Part shown: positions 1 through 11,800 of the stretch, piece after piece | How positions within the stretch are numbered: the stretch's first letter is position 1 | Layout of the letters: each line of letters opens with the position of its first letter | Source of the DNA: Zygaena filipendulae | Lineage: Eukaryota; Arthropoda; Insecta; Lepidoptera; Zygaenidae | NCBI GenBank assembly: GCA_907165275.2 | Contig: OU015654.1 | Location: forward strand, 9,317,501-9,381,500 | Length of the DNA: 64,000 bases | Direction of reading: 5' to 3' | Program-made: the position numbers and the translations under genes | The notes under the pieces: model-generated | The model's database searches: none | What the model was told of the DNA's origin: nothing | What the model saw: only the letters and a program-made list of their open reading frames with translations

Positions 1-178
1 TGTATTAAATACTACAGCTAAACGGAGCACGAAGCCGGCTAGGCCATGAATTCCGGTGTCACCAATTCCGGTGCTGTACATTCCGGTGTCGTATAGTCTG
101 TTGTCGTGCATTCCCGTAGACGGAGAATCTACGTGCATTCCGGTGTCGCCTTTTCCGGTGCTGTACAATACAGGGACT
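1..178 (+). repeat. TTCCGGTG-array repeat, copy 1
   Basis: Contains a run of about 15-nt units of the form ATTCCGGTGTCGTAC / ATTCCGGTGCTGTAC, preceded by a segment (ACGGAGCACGAAG...GGCTAGGCCATGAA) that recurs almost unchanged at 2450. The left edge may lie outside the window. The family is not one I recognise. Confidence 0.7.
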
Positions 179-238
179 CTGTACTCACAGAGTACAGACA
201 TAAGTACTCTAGTTATAAATTTTTCGCGCGTTATAAAA

Positions 239-282
239 GCCGCTATGTTATAATCTGCAGCAGCAGATTATAACATAGCGGC
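239..282. repeat. Perfect 20-bp hairpin, 4-nt loop
   Basis: GCCGCTATGTTATAATCTGC (239-258), loop AGCA, then its exact reverse complement (263-282). It lies between the inverted TTCCGGTG arrays at 1-178 and 1468-1575 and is probably internal to that repeat unit. Confidence 0.85.
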
Positions 283-1440
283 CCAGCAGGGCGCGATCTT
301 CTTGCAGCATGTTGCTTGCAGCATGCTAGATCTTCTCGCGCGTTATTACGTATTAGATACGCTTTGTTAAAACGTAGTCGCTGAGCGCGTTTAAACTTGC
401 TAAAATCTTATAACACGTTACGCCACACGTTTGTTCAGGTACCTATAAAAAATATTACTAACATTACATTTTATCTTATAAACTAAAGCAAATGAACTTT
501 CTTTCGTACTTAGGACTGTCTATAATTGAATCAAATATTAATATCAACTATAATATTATATAAGAAATATAAAATAAATATTAAAAACACAAATATATTA
601 TCTTTTATATTTACAATAACTAATTGCGAACGAAATCGGTTTGCTATAAACAAAATGCGCTCCTCACCAAAAAGTATATAACCACTACGTTTTACTCCTC
701 ACATCCATCAATAACAGCGTGCACGCGATCACTAAACTAATAGTACGGGAGATACTAATGCTAAATGGGGATTCGCTCGAGCGTCGTTGGGACCTATTGG
801 GTTTTGAAGTTTAGGAGGTAGAAACAAAATAAGGTTATATGATGTATGGGGGTGGCTATCCGGAAGATTTGGACAATTTGGAGGTGACGTTTCGAAAATG
901 CAAAACAAAATCTCAATTTTGAAATACTCGAGCGTGTCAGATTATTTTACAGAAGGTTCAGGTTGCAGTTCAAGTTGTTGTCTTAAAATCTGACAATAAT
1001 TTTGAGGGATGTTATTAATTTGACTGCTAGAAACAATTATGATTTATTTTTAAGATTTTTTTTAATTTCTGACGTAAGTTTAATAAATTTATGAGAATAT
1101 GTAAAAGCTCACAAAATATTATTCACAAAACTAACTTTAAAGTATAAACAAACCAAAGTGTCTTACATAATAACATGAACGCGTTGTTTTGTGATGAGCT
1201 GTGAAGTAAAATGGCGTCATGAGCGATGGACAGTAGCGTGAGAATGGTCAAGGTCAGAGATAGACATAGCGTAATAGCTTATAATGACTTCTTAAATAGT
1301 CAGTGTTATACGTTATTTTAAATTAGCCTGCTATAATTTTAAGCTACATGCTATATTACTCACCTCTACTTAAAACCAATAACCACAAACAAAATACTAA
1401 CCATAACCAAACCACTACGATATAAGTTACTCTATGCCAC
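283..1440. other. No gene seen; AT-rich DNA between inverted repeats
   Basis: No convincing coding exon. It holds short direct repeats (GCAGCATG near 305-325) and a CCACTACGTTT motif (about 682) that recurs at about 1435. It is probably the interior of the repeat flanked by the inverted TTCCGGTG arrays. Confidence 0.4.
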
Positions 1441-1467
1441 TACGTTTCAGGTGCTACTTACGGGGAA

Positions 1468-1575
1468 CCAGGAATTCACAACACGATAATGTACGACACT
1501 GGAATGTACAGTACTGGAATGCGCGACACTGGATTGTACGACACCGGAATGTACAGCACCGGAATTGGTGACACC
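1468..1575 (-). repeat. TTCCGGTG-array repeat, inverted copy
   Basis: The reverse complement reads as the same 15-nt units as at 1-178, including GGTGTCACCAATTCCGGTG, so this copy is inverted relative to the first. The pair bounds about 1.5 kb. Confidence 0.7.
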
Positions 1576-2430
1576 GCTCCTATTGGTCGATGAAATCACG
1601 CCTCCTTTCTTTGTGCTCGTTTACGTTACTTACATAAATACTGGGTCAAGTTATTGTCAAATACGGCACATATATTTTATGTTAGATTTTTGGTGATGAT
1701 TATTAGGTTTTATGTTAGTGTTTATGCCCATTACGTTATTATGTTACAGTCTATAGGCAGGATAAGCAAACAACGGACCACTCTATATATTTTACTGTAT
1801 AGAATTAGAGTACAATACACTAAATCTGGTCCCTTAGTTTACACCTTATAATTATTATTTCCACGAGCTATGTGCCCTATACAGATTGTACAGATTATAA
1901 AAGTTACGAAAAGAAAGGAACCAAAACTGTATTAACTGGCGAACGGGAAGCGACTGGCGAGCGGTTAGCTTCGCCTGATTTACGTCACCTTTCCTACACC
2001 TATCCTATAGTAGGTACTAGTGTGGCGATGATGTCACTATAAGCTATTTATTGAAATAAGTAAAAAGTAATGAGAACATTACTATCGGGGCCACATCATA
2101 AACAGATTTCAAAGTAGTACACCCGACATTCTTTATTAGGTTAGGTTCTTACTGATGACCAGGTCTCGCGAGCCGAGCGAGCATAGCGAGCGTGCCGCGG
2201 TAGCGGCCGGCGATGCGCTAAAGACAAAATAAGGTGACATTTATTTGATTAATTCTTAGGTGTGACCACGAAGTTTCGATATATTATGCAAAAAAAAAGG
2301 AATATAACAAGTTGTAACAATTCATTAAAGTGAAAAATAATAATTACGTTACTAAATATTACACTTGGACTTGTTATTTGAATTTCCATCAGATTTTGAG
2401 ACAGTAACTGCTAACTACCTACTACCTGCA
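1576..2430. other. No gene seen
   Basis: No supported exon. A GC-richer stretch at 2160-2220 has repeated GCGAGC/GAGCGA words. It could be promoter-proximal DNA of nudC or another repeat, and I cannot decide which. Confidence 0.35.
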
Positions 2431-2590
2431 TTGTATTGAATACTACTAAACGGAGCACGAAGTCGGCTAGGCCATGAAATCCGGTGTCGCCAATTCCGGT
2501 GCTGTACATTCCGGTGTCGTACAATCTTGTGTCGTGCATTCCGGTGTCGCCTTTTCCGGTGCTGTACAATACAGGGACTCCTACTTACGG
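2431..2590 (+). repeat. TTCCGGTG-array repeat, direct copy 2
   Basis: Matches 1-178 in order and orientation (ACGGAGCACGAAG, GGCTAGGCCATGAA, then TTCCGGTG units and ACAATACAGGGACTC). It ends about 150 nt upstream of the nudC start codon, so it may overlap that gene's promoter or 5'UTR. Confidence 0.75.
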
Positions 2591-2741
2591 AAAGGATTTA
2601 TTGTGTACCTAAATCATAAAAATTAAAATTGTTTTGTTTATTAATCCCTAATTGGATAGAGCGTGATTGCGTACTTCATACTCATATTTTTTGGCGTTAA
2701 GAAATAGGTACACTGTAAGAAGAATTGAATTTTATCGAGTC

Positions 2742-2816
2742 ATGGCAGGTGATCCGGAAAGATTCGATTCCATGCTTTTGGCTATGGCACAACAGCATGA
2801 AGGTGGTGTTAAAGAT
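2742..2816 (+). CDS. nudC: nudC exon 1
   Basis: 25 codons starting [20 protein letters not shown]. The donor is GAT|GTAAGT, phase 0. Confidence 0.9.
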
Positions 2817-5800
2817 GTAAGTTTCCTTGATGCGAGGAACGAGCACCTTTTAATGCTTGTTTTCCTATTTACATTTTGAGATTATATCATTGACCATGTG
2901 TACCGCTTCTCCTTACCTCTTCTACCATTTAACGTGAATAAATCGCGATTTATCGCTTTGTTTTGTTGCTAATGTTTTAAATTAAAGTAACGAAAATCAA
3001 AAAGTTATTATTGGTTGCCTTTGTTACTCGATAACCTGAATTGTACTCTATAAAATAAAATTTCCAAAATTTGATTTCGATTTTGGCTGTTCTAATATGC
3101 TGAGGATATAAGCTTATAGTCAAAGAACCATTGAGAACCACTATGTTGATAAAGTTTAAAAGAAAAACAACATGAAAAGGATAGTTCTGGTTCACTTGGC
3201 TATCTAGAATATTATTTGTGCATACCTAATACGTTACAGTTAAAACCAGTTTTTAGTTAGAACATGTTTTCCCTAGTCAGAACTAGCTTTACTTGATAGA
3301 CAAATGGTGACAACCATGGTGATTGACCATTTGTACTTGGCGCATTGCCAGCCGCTACTGTGGCACACTCGCTCGGCTCATGTAACTTGGTCAGCAGTAC
3401 AAACCTAACCTAATCAAGAATTTTGGGGTGCTCTATGTCCTGCCTTTGACCACTTTATGAAAGAGGATGTGGAAAAATATATCAGTGGTAAATTCTAGTT
3501 TTGACTAGGTATTTCTAGTTTTAACAGGCTATTAGTTAAAACTAGTTTTAATTACTTAACTTTAAAACTAGTTTTAATAACTAGTAGAACTAGAACTTAA
3601 CTAGGGAAAACGTGTTTTAACTACTTTTAACTGTAACATATTATGTTTATATCCACAACTAGAATGTATTATTGTTATTACTATAATTGTCTATTGTAGT
3701 TCGTAGTATGTGGGGGAAGATCTAGTAAGGATGTTAAATGTTTTCACTATCCAATTTCATTTGGTATTTTTTGGGATGAGTAGGTATTCAAACAAATACA
3801 TAGATGGACAACATGTGATAGTTTTGAAATCAATTTATTATAGTAAAACCCATCATAACTTTTTTGCATAGATTTATAATTATTATGTACAGAATACAGA
3901 TGTGCCAGGATTTGACAGTGGTTTTCATTGATTAACAGTGATAATTATTAAGGTAACAATAATCAAATTAATTGCATAAAAATGCATCAAAAATATGATA
4001 GCAAGTCTACTAGCTTTGTGACTTAAAGTATAACAATATATTATACTGCCACAGAAATCCAATTAAGTTTAAATAAATATTCAACATTTTAATGTTTTGT
4101 TTTTCCAGCTACTTAACACAATTGTCAGCTTTCTGGCTAGAAAAACAGATTTCTTCATTGGTGGTAAGGATGGACAGTGGGAACAGGTAATTATTTACCC
4201 AATTATGTTATCTACACTAATGTTTTATAGAGGTAAAGTTGGGATGTAATGGGGTATTGATGGATTACTAAACCGATCCTAAAAATTCTTTCACTGATTG
4301 AAAACTAGTCACCATAGGATTCCATAAGTTTCTGAAAAAAAAGTGGAAAATCATGTTCTAAATCAGAGGTTCCCATAGTTTTTTTTCTCATAGACCACTA
4401 AACATTTTGCTGGATCTGGTGGACCCTCTGCAGCTATTAAATTTACTAACTTACTTCCGAAACCCGAAACCCGAAAAAAGTATAATATGTAAAAAAGTAA
4501 AAAGTATAATAAAAGTATATATATATGTAAAAGTATAATAATCAACTATTTTCGAAAAAAAGATGAGAATTTATATTGCTTTGATTATGCTTGTGAGTCG
4601 ATGTCATTTAAGCTAAGTTTCAAGGCCAGTCTAAAAAGTGTCTTCATCCAACAATAATAATAATATTGTCTGCCTATATTCATAGGAGAAGTCATGTCTG
4701 GTCACCTATTACATTTTTATAGACCCCCATTAACGAGTTGTGGAACTCCATTTTTTTTTTCCTGCAAGCTTAGACCCCTGTCGGGCTCTCGTGGACCCCT
4801 GGGGGTCCACCTGGACCATTTTGGGAATCCATGTTCTAAATGAACACAATATAATCATATAGTTTTACCCTAGAATAAAAAGTTCCTACAGAAATCCTGA
4901 TAATAAAGTGAGTGGAACTATGGAGTGTAAGTCAGCTTAAATACAATAAAATCTACTTTTGGATTTTTATGTATGTTTTGTATTAACACACTGTTCTGTG
5001 TGATGTCAGTTTTTAGCAACAGATTTTATATTTTTGCAGAAAATGTTCTAGTCTGCATAGATACCGCATATTTTTATATTCTTGTAAGCCTTTGAAAGCT
5101 ATTGTAGAGGGAATTTATTTTTGTTATGTACCTATGTGTATTTGTCTTCTCTATGGAAGTGAAGCTAGTAGGCTAGTTAGTTGATACTTTGACAGATTAC
5201 TTTCGGTTTTGCTACTCAGCTCATTACACAATAAACACTATTTACATAAATCTGTTTTTAATTGTCAAAATAATTTTGCTATCAGGTAGTAAAAGACACG
5301 TTTTATGCTCATGCTAAGAAAGCGCGAGAAGAAAGCGACAGAATTAAGAAAGATAAAGAAGAAGCGGAAAAAAGACTTAGAGAAATACAGCAACGGAAGG
5401 AACAAGAGAGATTGGCACAAGACTTTGAACCTGCTAGTGTAACTGAAATATCTGATCAAGAGGCGGAGAAACTACAGAAAGACATTGAAAGTAATAACAA
5501 AGCAAGTAAGTAATATACAGGTTTAATAATTTTGTCCACACATAGTAATTTGTTGTACTTGTTGAAATTTATTAAAAATTATTTTTTATTTGCATTGAAC
5601 CAAAAGAGGATGGCAGTGGTGATAACGCTGATGAAGAAATGATGGAAACTGGGAAAGAAGATGAAGAAGAAGATCCCCAAGATAAAGGAAAATTGAAGCC
5701 CAATTCTGGGAATGGATGTGATCTTGAACATTACAGGTGGACACAGACATTAGAAGAAGTTGAGGTAATTTAATATATTTTTAATTTATCTTTATTATTA

Positions 5801-8800
5801 CTTTGGCTTTGTTCACGTTAATTTAGTTTTCGTTAGTCAATATTCTATCCCTCTAGAACGATGTTTTTTTCCATTATGTCCTCTGTACACCTGAAAACGT
5901 GTATTTCATATAATCTGCTGAAATTATTTTGTAATTCCCGCGGGCACTCTGAAATTAACAGCCGGTCCTTTCATAAATAAACAGTCCAGCTTCATACAAC
6001 TGATAGTGTCACGTTGTCGTCGCTTCGCCGTCCCGGCCGGGTGCCGAAGACCAAAACCAATACTTACGCACCCTTACCACTGCAGGCTATATGATGACAA
6101 ATGAGTTGGGTAGGGGAGCGGGGAGCACGTTGTTACAATTTTTAGATAATTGTCAATATGACAAAAGGCATCAAATAATTTATACATTTGATTTCTTTTA
6201 TCGTTAGTATGTCTATTCAGCTATCAAAATGTGATCGAAAAGTTATTAAAATTTATGTAATTTTTTCACAATGGACAATTTAACCAAAAAAGTCAATTGT
6301 AACAACTTACCTCAGATTTGGGGCAAGTTGTTACATCCTTGGGGCACTATGTTACGGTAGGTAAATAAACAAAATCATCAATGATAAACAAAAGAGATCA
6401 CTAAACCGTCTTTTAACATTTATGAGAATTATAATATTATCTACCTATATCGTAATTTTTGGAGACAAATAATATAACTTTGGCAGGAACTTTTTTAAAT
6501 TTTATATAAAAACACAGAAACTTTGTCTGCAATTAACAACTTGTAGTGAATTATTTATGCTCATTAGTCATTTTAATAAACTTTTAGCAAACTATACTTT
6601 TATTTTAGATTCCAACATTGTAAGGTACCTAGGAATATTATAGAAAAATATATAGTTATTTATATAGAGGTAGGTAATATTAAATTAGGCTTCATCAGAA
6701 TTGCAATTAATGCAAATACTACAAATAAGTGAACGTTTTTGTTACACATTTGACATGGGCTCACATTTTGCATTCATAACATTCTACCCAGTCTTATATG
6801 TAACAACTTACCCCAAAAATTGTAACTACCTGCCCCATGGCACGTTTTTTAATATAAATTGAAGTCACCATTAATGGATATCTATAGTAGAAAAAAACAA
6901 TATTGCAAATTAATGGTAGATATATTCTGAACGTTCAGGTTTAAAAATTTTGAGAAAATAAAAAATATAAACATCAGGGATCAAAAATTTCGTAAAGGAT
7001 TTTTTCCTTTCTTGGTTGAAATCTAGACTCATGCACACAACCTAGCAGCTGGGCACTTGGCGGGTCACTTATCATTTTTATGTAATGGATGATGTTATAA
7101 GAAAACAAGCGAGTCCAATTATGTCCACCAAAGAGTTTAAAATCCCGGTAAAAAAGGCATGTAACTTCTTACCCCTGTAACAACATGCCCCCCGCTCCCC
7201 TACTATTTTGCGGCTGCACCACATTGTTCGTCATGATTAGAGTCCTTTCTGGTTATTTGCATTGTTTTTCATTTTTATTGATGTCTTACGGCCACACTCA
7301 GAGTCGTTTTAATGATACTTAATTTTATGTAAAGATTTTAAAAACAATACTGCTGCACTCAGTGAGGTAAATTTAACTTAATTAGTTAAATGCCAATTAA
7401 CGTTAATTTAATGAACGTCTCTGAGTGCGGCAGTTTTGTTTTTAAAATCTTTACTTAAAATTAAGTAATCATAAAAGTTAAAACGACTGTGAGTTGTTAT
7501 TTTTAATGTTTGTGTTTTGCTGTTGTTTTCATGATTCTATTCTGTATTAACAGCTGCCCCTTTACCAAAGTTATTTTGGACCAACCTAGGCTACTATTAT
7601 ACTCTTCTTGATGAAAGAGTGTCAGTCAGGCGCGGATCCAGCCCTCAAAAAAGATTGTGGTCACAGCGACACAAACTACAAATGTTATCCAACTCTAAGG
7701 TTGCCACCTTTTTTTTAAAAAAAATATAGTATTTTTCCGAAAAGATTCAAATACCTATATATAGTACTTTTGGGCGACAGTTAAATTTGGGATAAACATC
7801 TAGTAATGTTCGCCCTACTTATATAATTTTTCTATAATATATACATACTATACATATATTATAGTAGGGGTGGCAACCCTCTCCCACTCCCAATTGATAT
7901 TTATTAAGTTGATTATACCTCAGAAGACAATCTCAGGGTATAGTGTCTAGGGATCAAGTACATTTTTTGCTATAAAAAGAAACCCAATAAATTTAAATCT
8001 AATCTAATTTTCTGGATTGACCGCCTCCCTTATTTCCCATATCTTAAACAATTACCTATTCCCATATTTTTAATAAATTAAGAAAAATTTAATTTTTTGT
8101 AAGATGTGAGAAATTGAACCAATTCCAAGTCGACAATAAAATGACAAAAAACAGGCAAAAACAGGAGTTTTTGAAAATTTTATTGTAATGAATAAACAAT
8201 CTAATAATCTGTGTTCCTTCCATTGACACGAATCACACATCCGCAGCGACTTGGCATGCTTAAAATCAGTTCATCAAAATCACTTTGAGGAATGGCCACC
8301 CACGTTCTTTGTAACAAGTCAAAAAGTTGTTGTGGGGTATATATCGCGTCCATACTCGGCAGAGCTCTTCTTTGGAGTATATCCCATGCGTGCTCAATAG
8401 GATTTAAGTCTGGTGATTGAGCAGGTCACGGCAGGACGTTGATATCAGCATTGGCAAGAGTGCGTGTTATGCGTGTGTAGACGTGCGTTGTCGTACATAA
8501 GTTGAATTGAATCACACAACTGGCTTCGCAAAGGGATGATTACGTCTGAAACAATCCTCGTCGCATAAATCTGAGCATTAAGGTTGCCCCCGATCCATAT
8601 GAGATCGGTTCTTCCACCGATCCAAATACCGGCCCTAACCATAATTGTTCCCCCTCCATATGGATGAACTTCCTGACAGAATTTCAATCGTTTTTGACGT
8701 CCAGGGCTTCTCCAAACTAATGTACGTCTTGTATCCGGCCTCATACCGAAACGAGATTCATCGGAAAAGCAAACACCACGCCAGTCTTCTTTTACTGTGT

Positions 8801-11800
8801 TCCAGTGCCCAATTACTGTGTTCGCGAGCCCATTGTAAACGGGCTCTACGATTGCGGGGCGCTATTGGTGGAACTCTTAGAGGCTTTGGGATCACAGACC
8901 CACTTCTCGTAAACGATTACGTATGGTTTGATCGCTTATCAGTAAGCCTGAAGCGCTGTGGAGCCTCGTAGCTATCATCATGGCGGTCATAGTACGATTT
9001 CTTCGCGCTGTATTCTGGATATACCGGTCCTGTCTTTGAGTGGTGATACGAGGTCGCCCTCCATGTCGCTCGGCCACACTGTCCTTGATGCGATACGTGT
9101 CCATAGCGGCTTATGACACTCTGCCTTGTCCCAACAGCAGGAGCCATAGTGCGTTGCCTGGCGCCAGCTTCCAATATTCCAACGGCTCTCAGCATCTCTT
9201 CTCGAGGCAAATGATGTCGTCGCTCCATACCGATGCAATTTTTTTCAGTTACGATGCAGAAATTGTAATGTTTTTGTAAAAATGCCATCACACGCATTTA
9301 TAGGGATTTTTAATGACTATTATTTTTTAAATTTTAAACAAAATAAGGATCCAGAAAAGTTACAATAATAATCCCGATTTGCGGCAATTCTCTAAAATGT
9401 ACTTAACCCCAGATACTTTTATAGCCTCTAAAACCTCACAAACTCTGGAGTTCCCGCGGGAATTCCAATATAAAAAGTACCCTATGACACTCAAGGTCAC
9501 TGTAGCTTCCTATAAGTGAAAGAATTTTCAAAATCGGTTCAATAGATCTAGAGATTACAACCTCACGAATTTCATCCGCGGTTATTTCAGAGTTCCCGCG
9601 GGAATTCCGGGACAAAAACTATCCTATCTTTTAAGTTGGACCATATTATAAATGGTTACAAAATTTTATTAAAATCCGTTCAGTAGTTTCGGAGTCCATC
9701 GCGGACAAACAACGTGACACGTGATTTATATATATTAGACTAGTTGTCCTCCGCAATTTCATCTGCGGTAATTTCGGGTTCTCGCGGTAATTCCGAGAAA
9801 AAAATGCTGTAGTTTACGGTGATTAGCTGTTCCCCGCATCAGTGCCGGAGTTCCCACGGGAATCCCGGGATAAAAACTAAATTATATACATAAACTAGCT
9901 GTCCCCTGCGATTTCATCCGCGGTAATTTCGGAGTTCCCGCGGAGGTTGCGGGAAAAAAGTACTCTATGTTCTTCTTTGTGCCCCGACAGTAGTTTACGG
10001 TGATTAGCTGTTCCCCGCATTAGTGCCGGAGTTCCCGCAGGAATTCCGGGATAAGAACCATCCTATCTTTTAAGTTGGACCATATTATAAACGGTTACAA
10101 AATTTTATCAAAATCCGTTCAGTAGTTTCGGAGTCCATCGCGGACAAACAACGTGACACGTGATTTATATATATTAAGATTAGATAGATAAGATATAAGA
10201 TAAGATTAGTATATATTTTACTATCTAGTAGTAAGTATCAAAATAGAGGATTTCAAAGCCATAATTTAGTTATGGCGCGGGGGCTGTAATTATGACGCTC
10301 AACAATGGTCCAGTCCATGTTAATTATGGCCATTCCATTAAGAACGCCTTGATAATTACCACTTACTTCTTCAATTTTAGTAGGGAAGTGTTCTTCCCTT
10401 TTTTTGCTCGTGTGTCGTGTTGCCCTTCAAATAAAACATTTAATTTACTGGGAGTATAATTTTAATATCTGTTTCACTATCACAGTTCATTTTTATCTTA
10501 ATTACCATACAAATATTTTTACTTTCTTTATTCGCACGAGGGTTTGGAAATTTCAAAACACTAAAATTATTAAGTAGGTACCTACCTAGTGTGCATTTAA
10601 AAAAAGAGATCTTAACAATAATTTGTTTTTTACTGTATAATTGTCACCGGATAATTTTTAAGAAACGCTGTTTTAAATACGGTCGGCATTTAATGACGAC
10701 AGAGAGCCAATTCCGCCACTCAACGCACTTTCCCTCCTCGACAAGGCTCTCCCCACGTACATCGATACTAGCATCCTCACATTAAGTCGATCTGCCGTCG
10801 CGACGGTGGCATATGTGGACAGACCCTTATAGATGCAAGACTAGTGGAGTATTGTGTTCTGCGGTTTTCCAATGTACGAGTACCAATAAACATAAATCTT
10901 ACAATCACCCGGTGACATATACAATACATAATTATATAAATAATAGGTTTAAACTATAAATAAATATTAAGCATCACAAAGAATAATAAAATTTGTATAA
11001 TTATGAAAATGTAAAATTTTATTATTTAATTTTTGCTAAAAGTAAAGCCATTGGAGTGGGTCAGTTTCATCCAGTTCTATTGATAGTTCCACCAGTACCT
11101 ACCTACTGCGACAGGGCGTAGAACAGACTTTGGAAAGTTCTACCGTATATTCCTAATAGCTTGATCGGTTCTTTTATTTTAAATATTATTTAAAAAACTG
11201 CACTTACTTTAATTTACATGGAATTTCGCGCCATGTTAATAAATTACATAATTTATTCAAGAACGTAACGCAAAAGAAGCAAATGAATTTTATTGTTTAA
11301 TTCAGAGAAACATTTCAATTAAAGGTGATAAATAACTATATGTATATTCATCTCAATGGTTAATACTTATACCTAAAAGTTCTTAATCCGTGAAACTGCT
11401 TTTACGTTACGCTCTTAGCTGATTTAACTACAGTCGCATTTCTAAATTCGATTATCTGTAAAACTAATACTTTTTTCACCACTGGCAACATCAAATCGTT
11501 TAATTTAAAAATATTTTTATACTATTTTTATACAAAGTAAATGATTCCGTCTATTTATTTACCGAATAAATTGTGGTTTAATATTTTGTTTTATAGTTCT
11601 CGGATGTAATAGACGTAGATGTAACATATTAATTATTATTACGTCTATCGTAAAAGATGCAAGATATAGATAGAAGCAATTAATTATTCTACTGGTTTGT
11701 TTTTCACTTCTTAGGAGTATTTGTAAATGCCGGTCTCCTTACGCATTCGCACTGCAAAAAAAGATACATTATACCGGTTAATTTTGTCTTAAACTTATAA

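Noticed and set aside
8645..9279. Open frames on the + strand at 8645-8971 and 9040-9279
   Set aside because: They are shadows of the minus-strand Tc1-like transposase relic.
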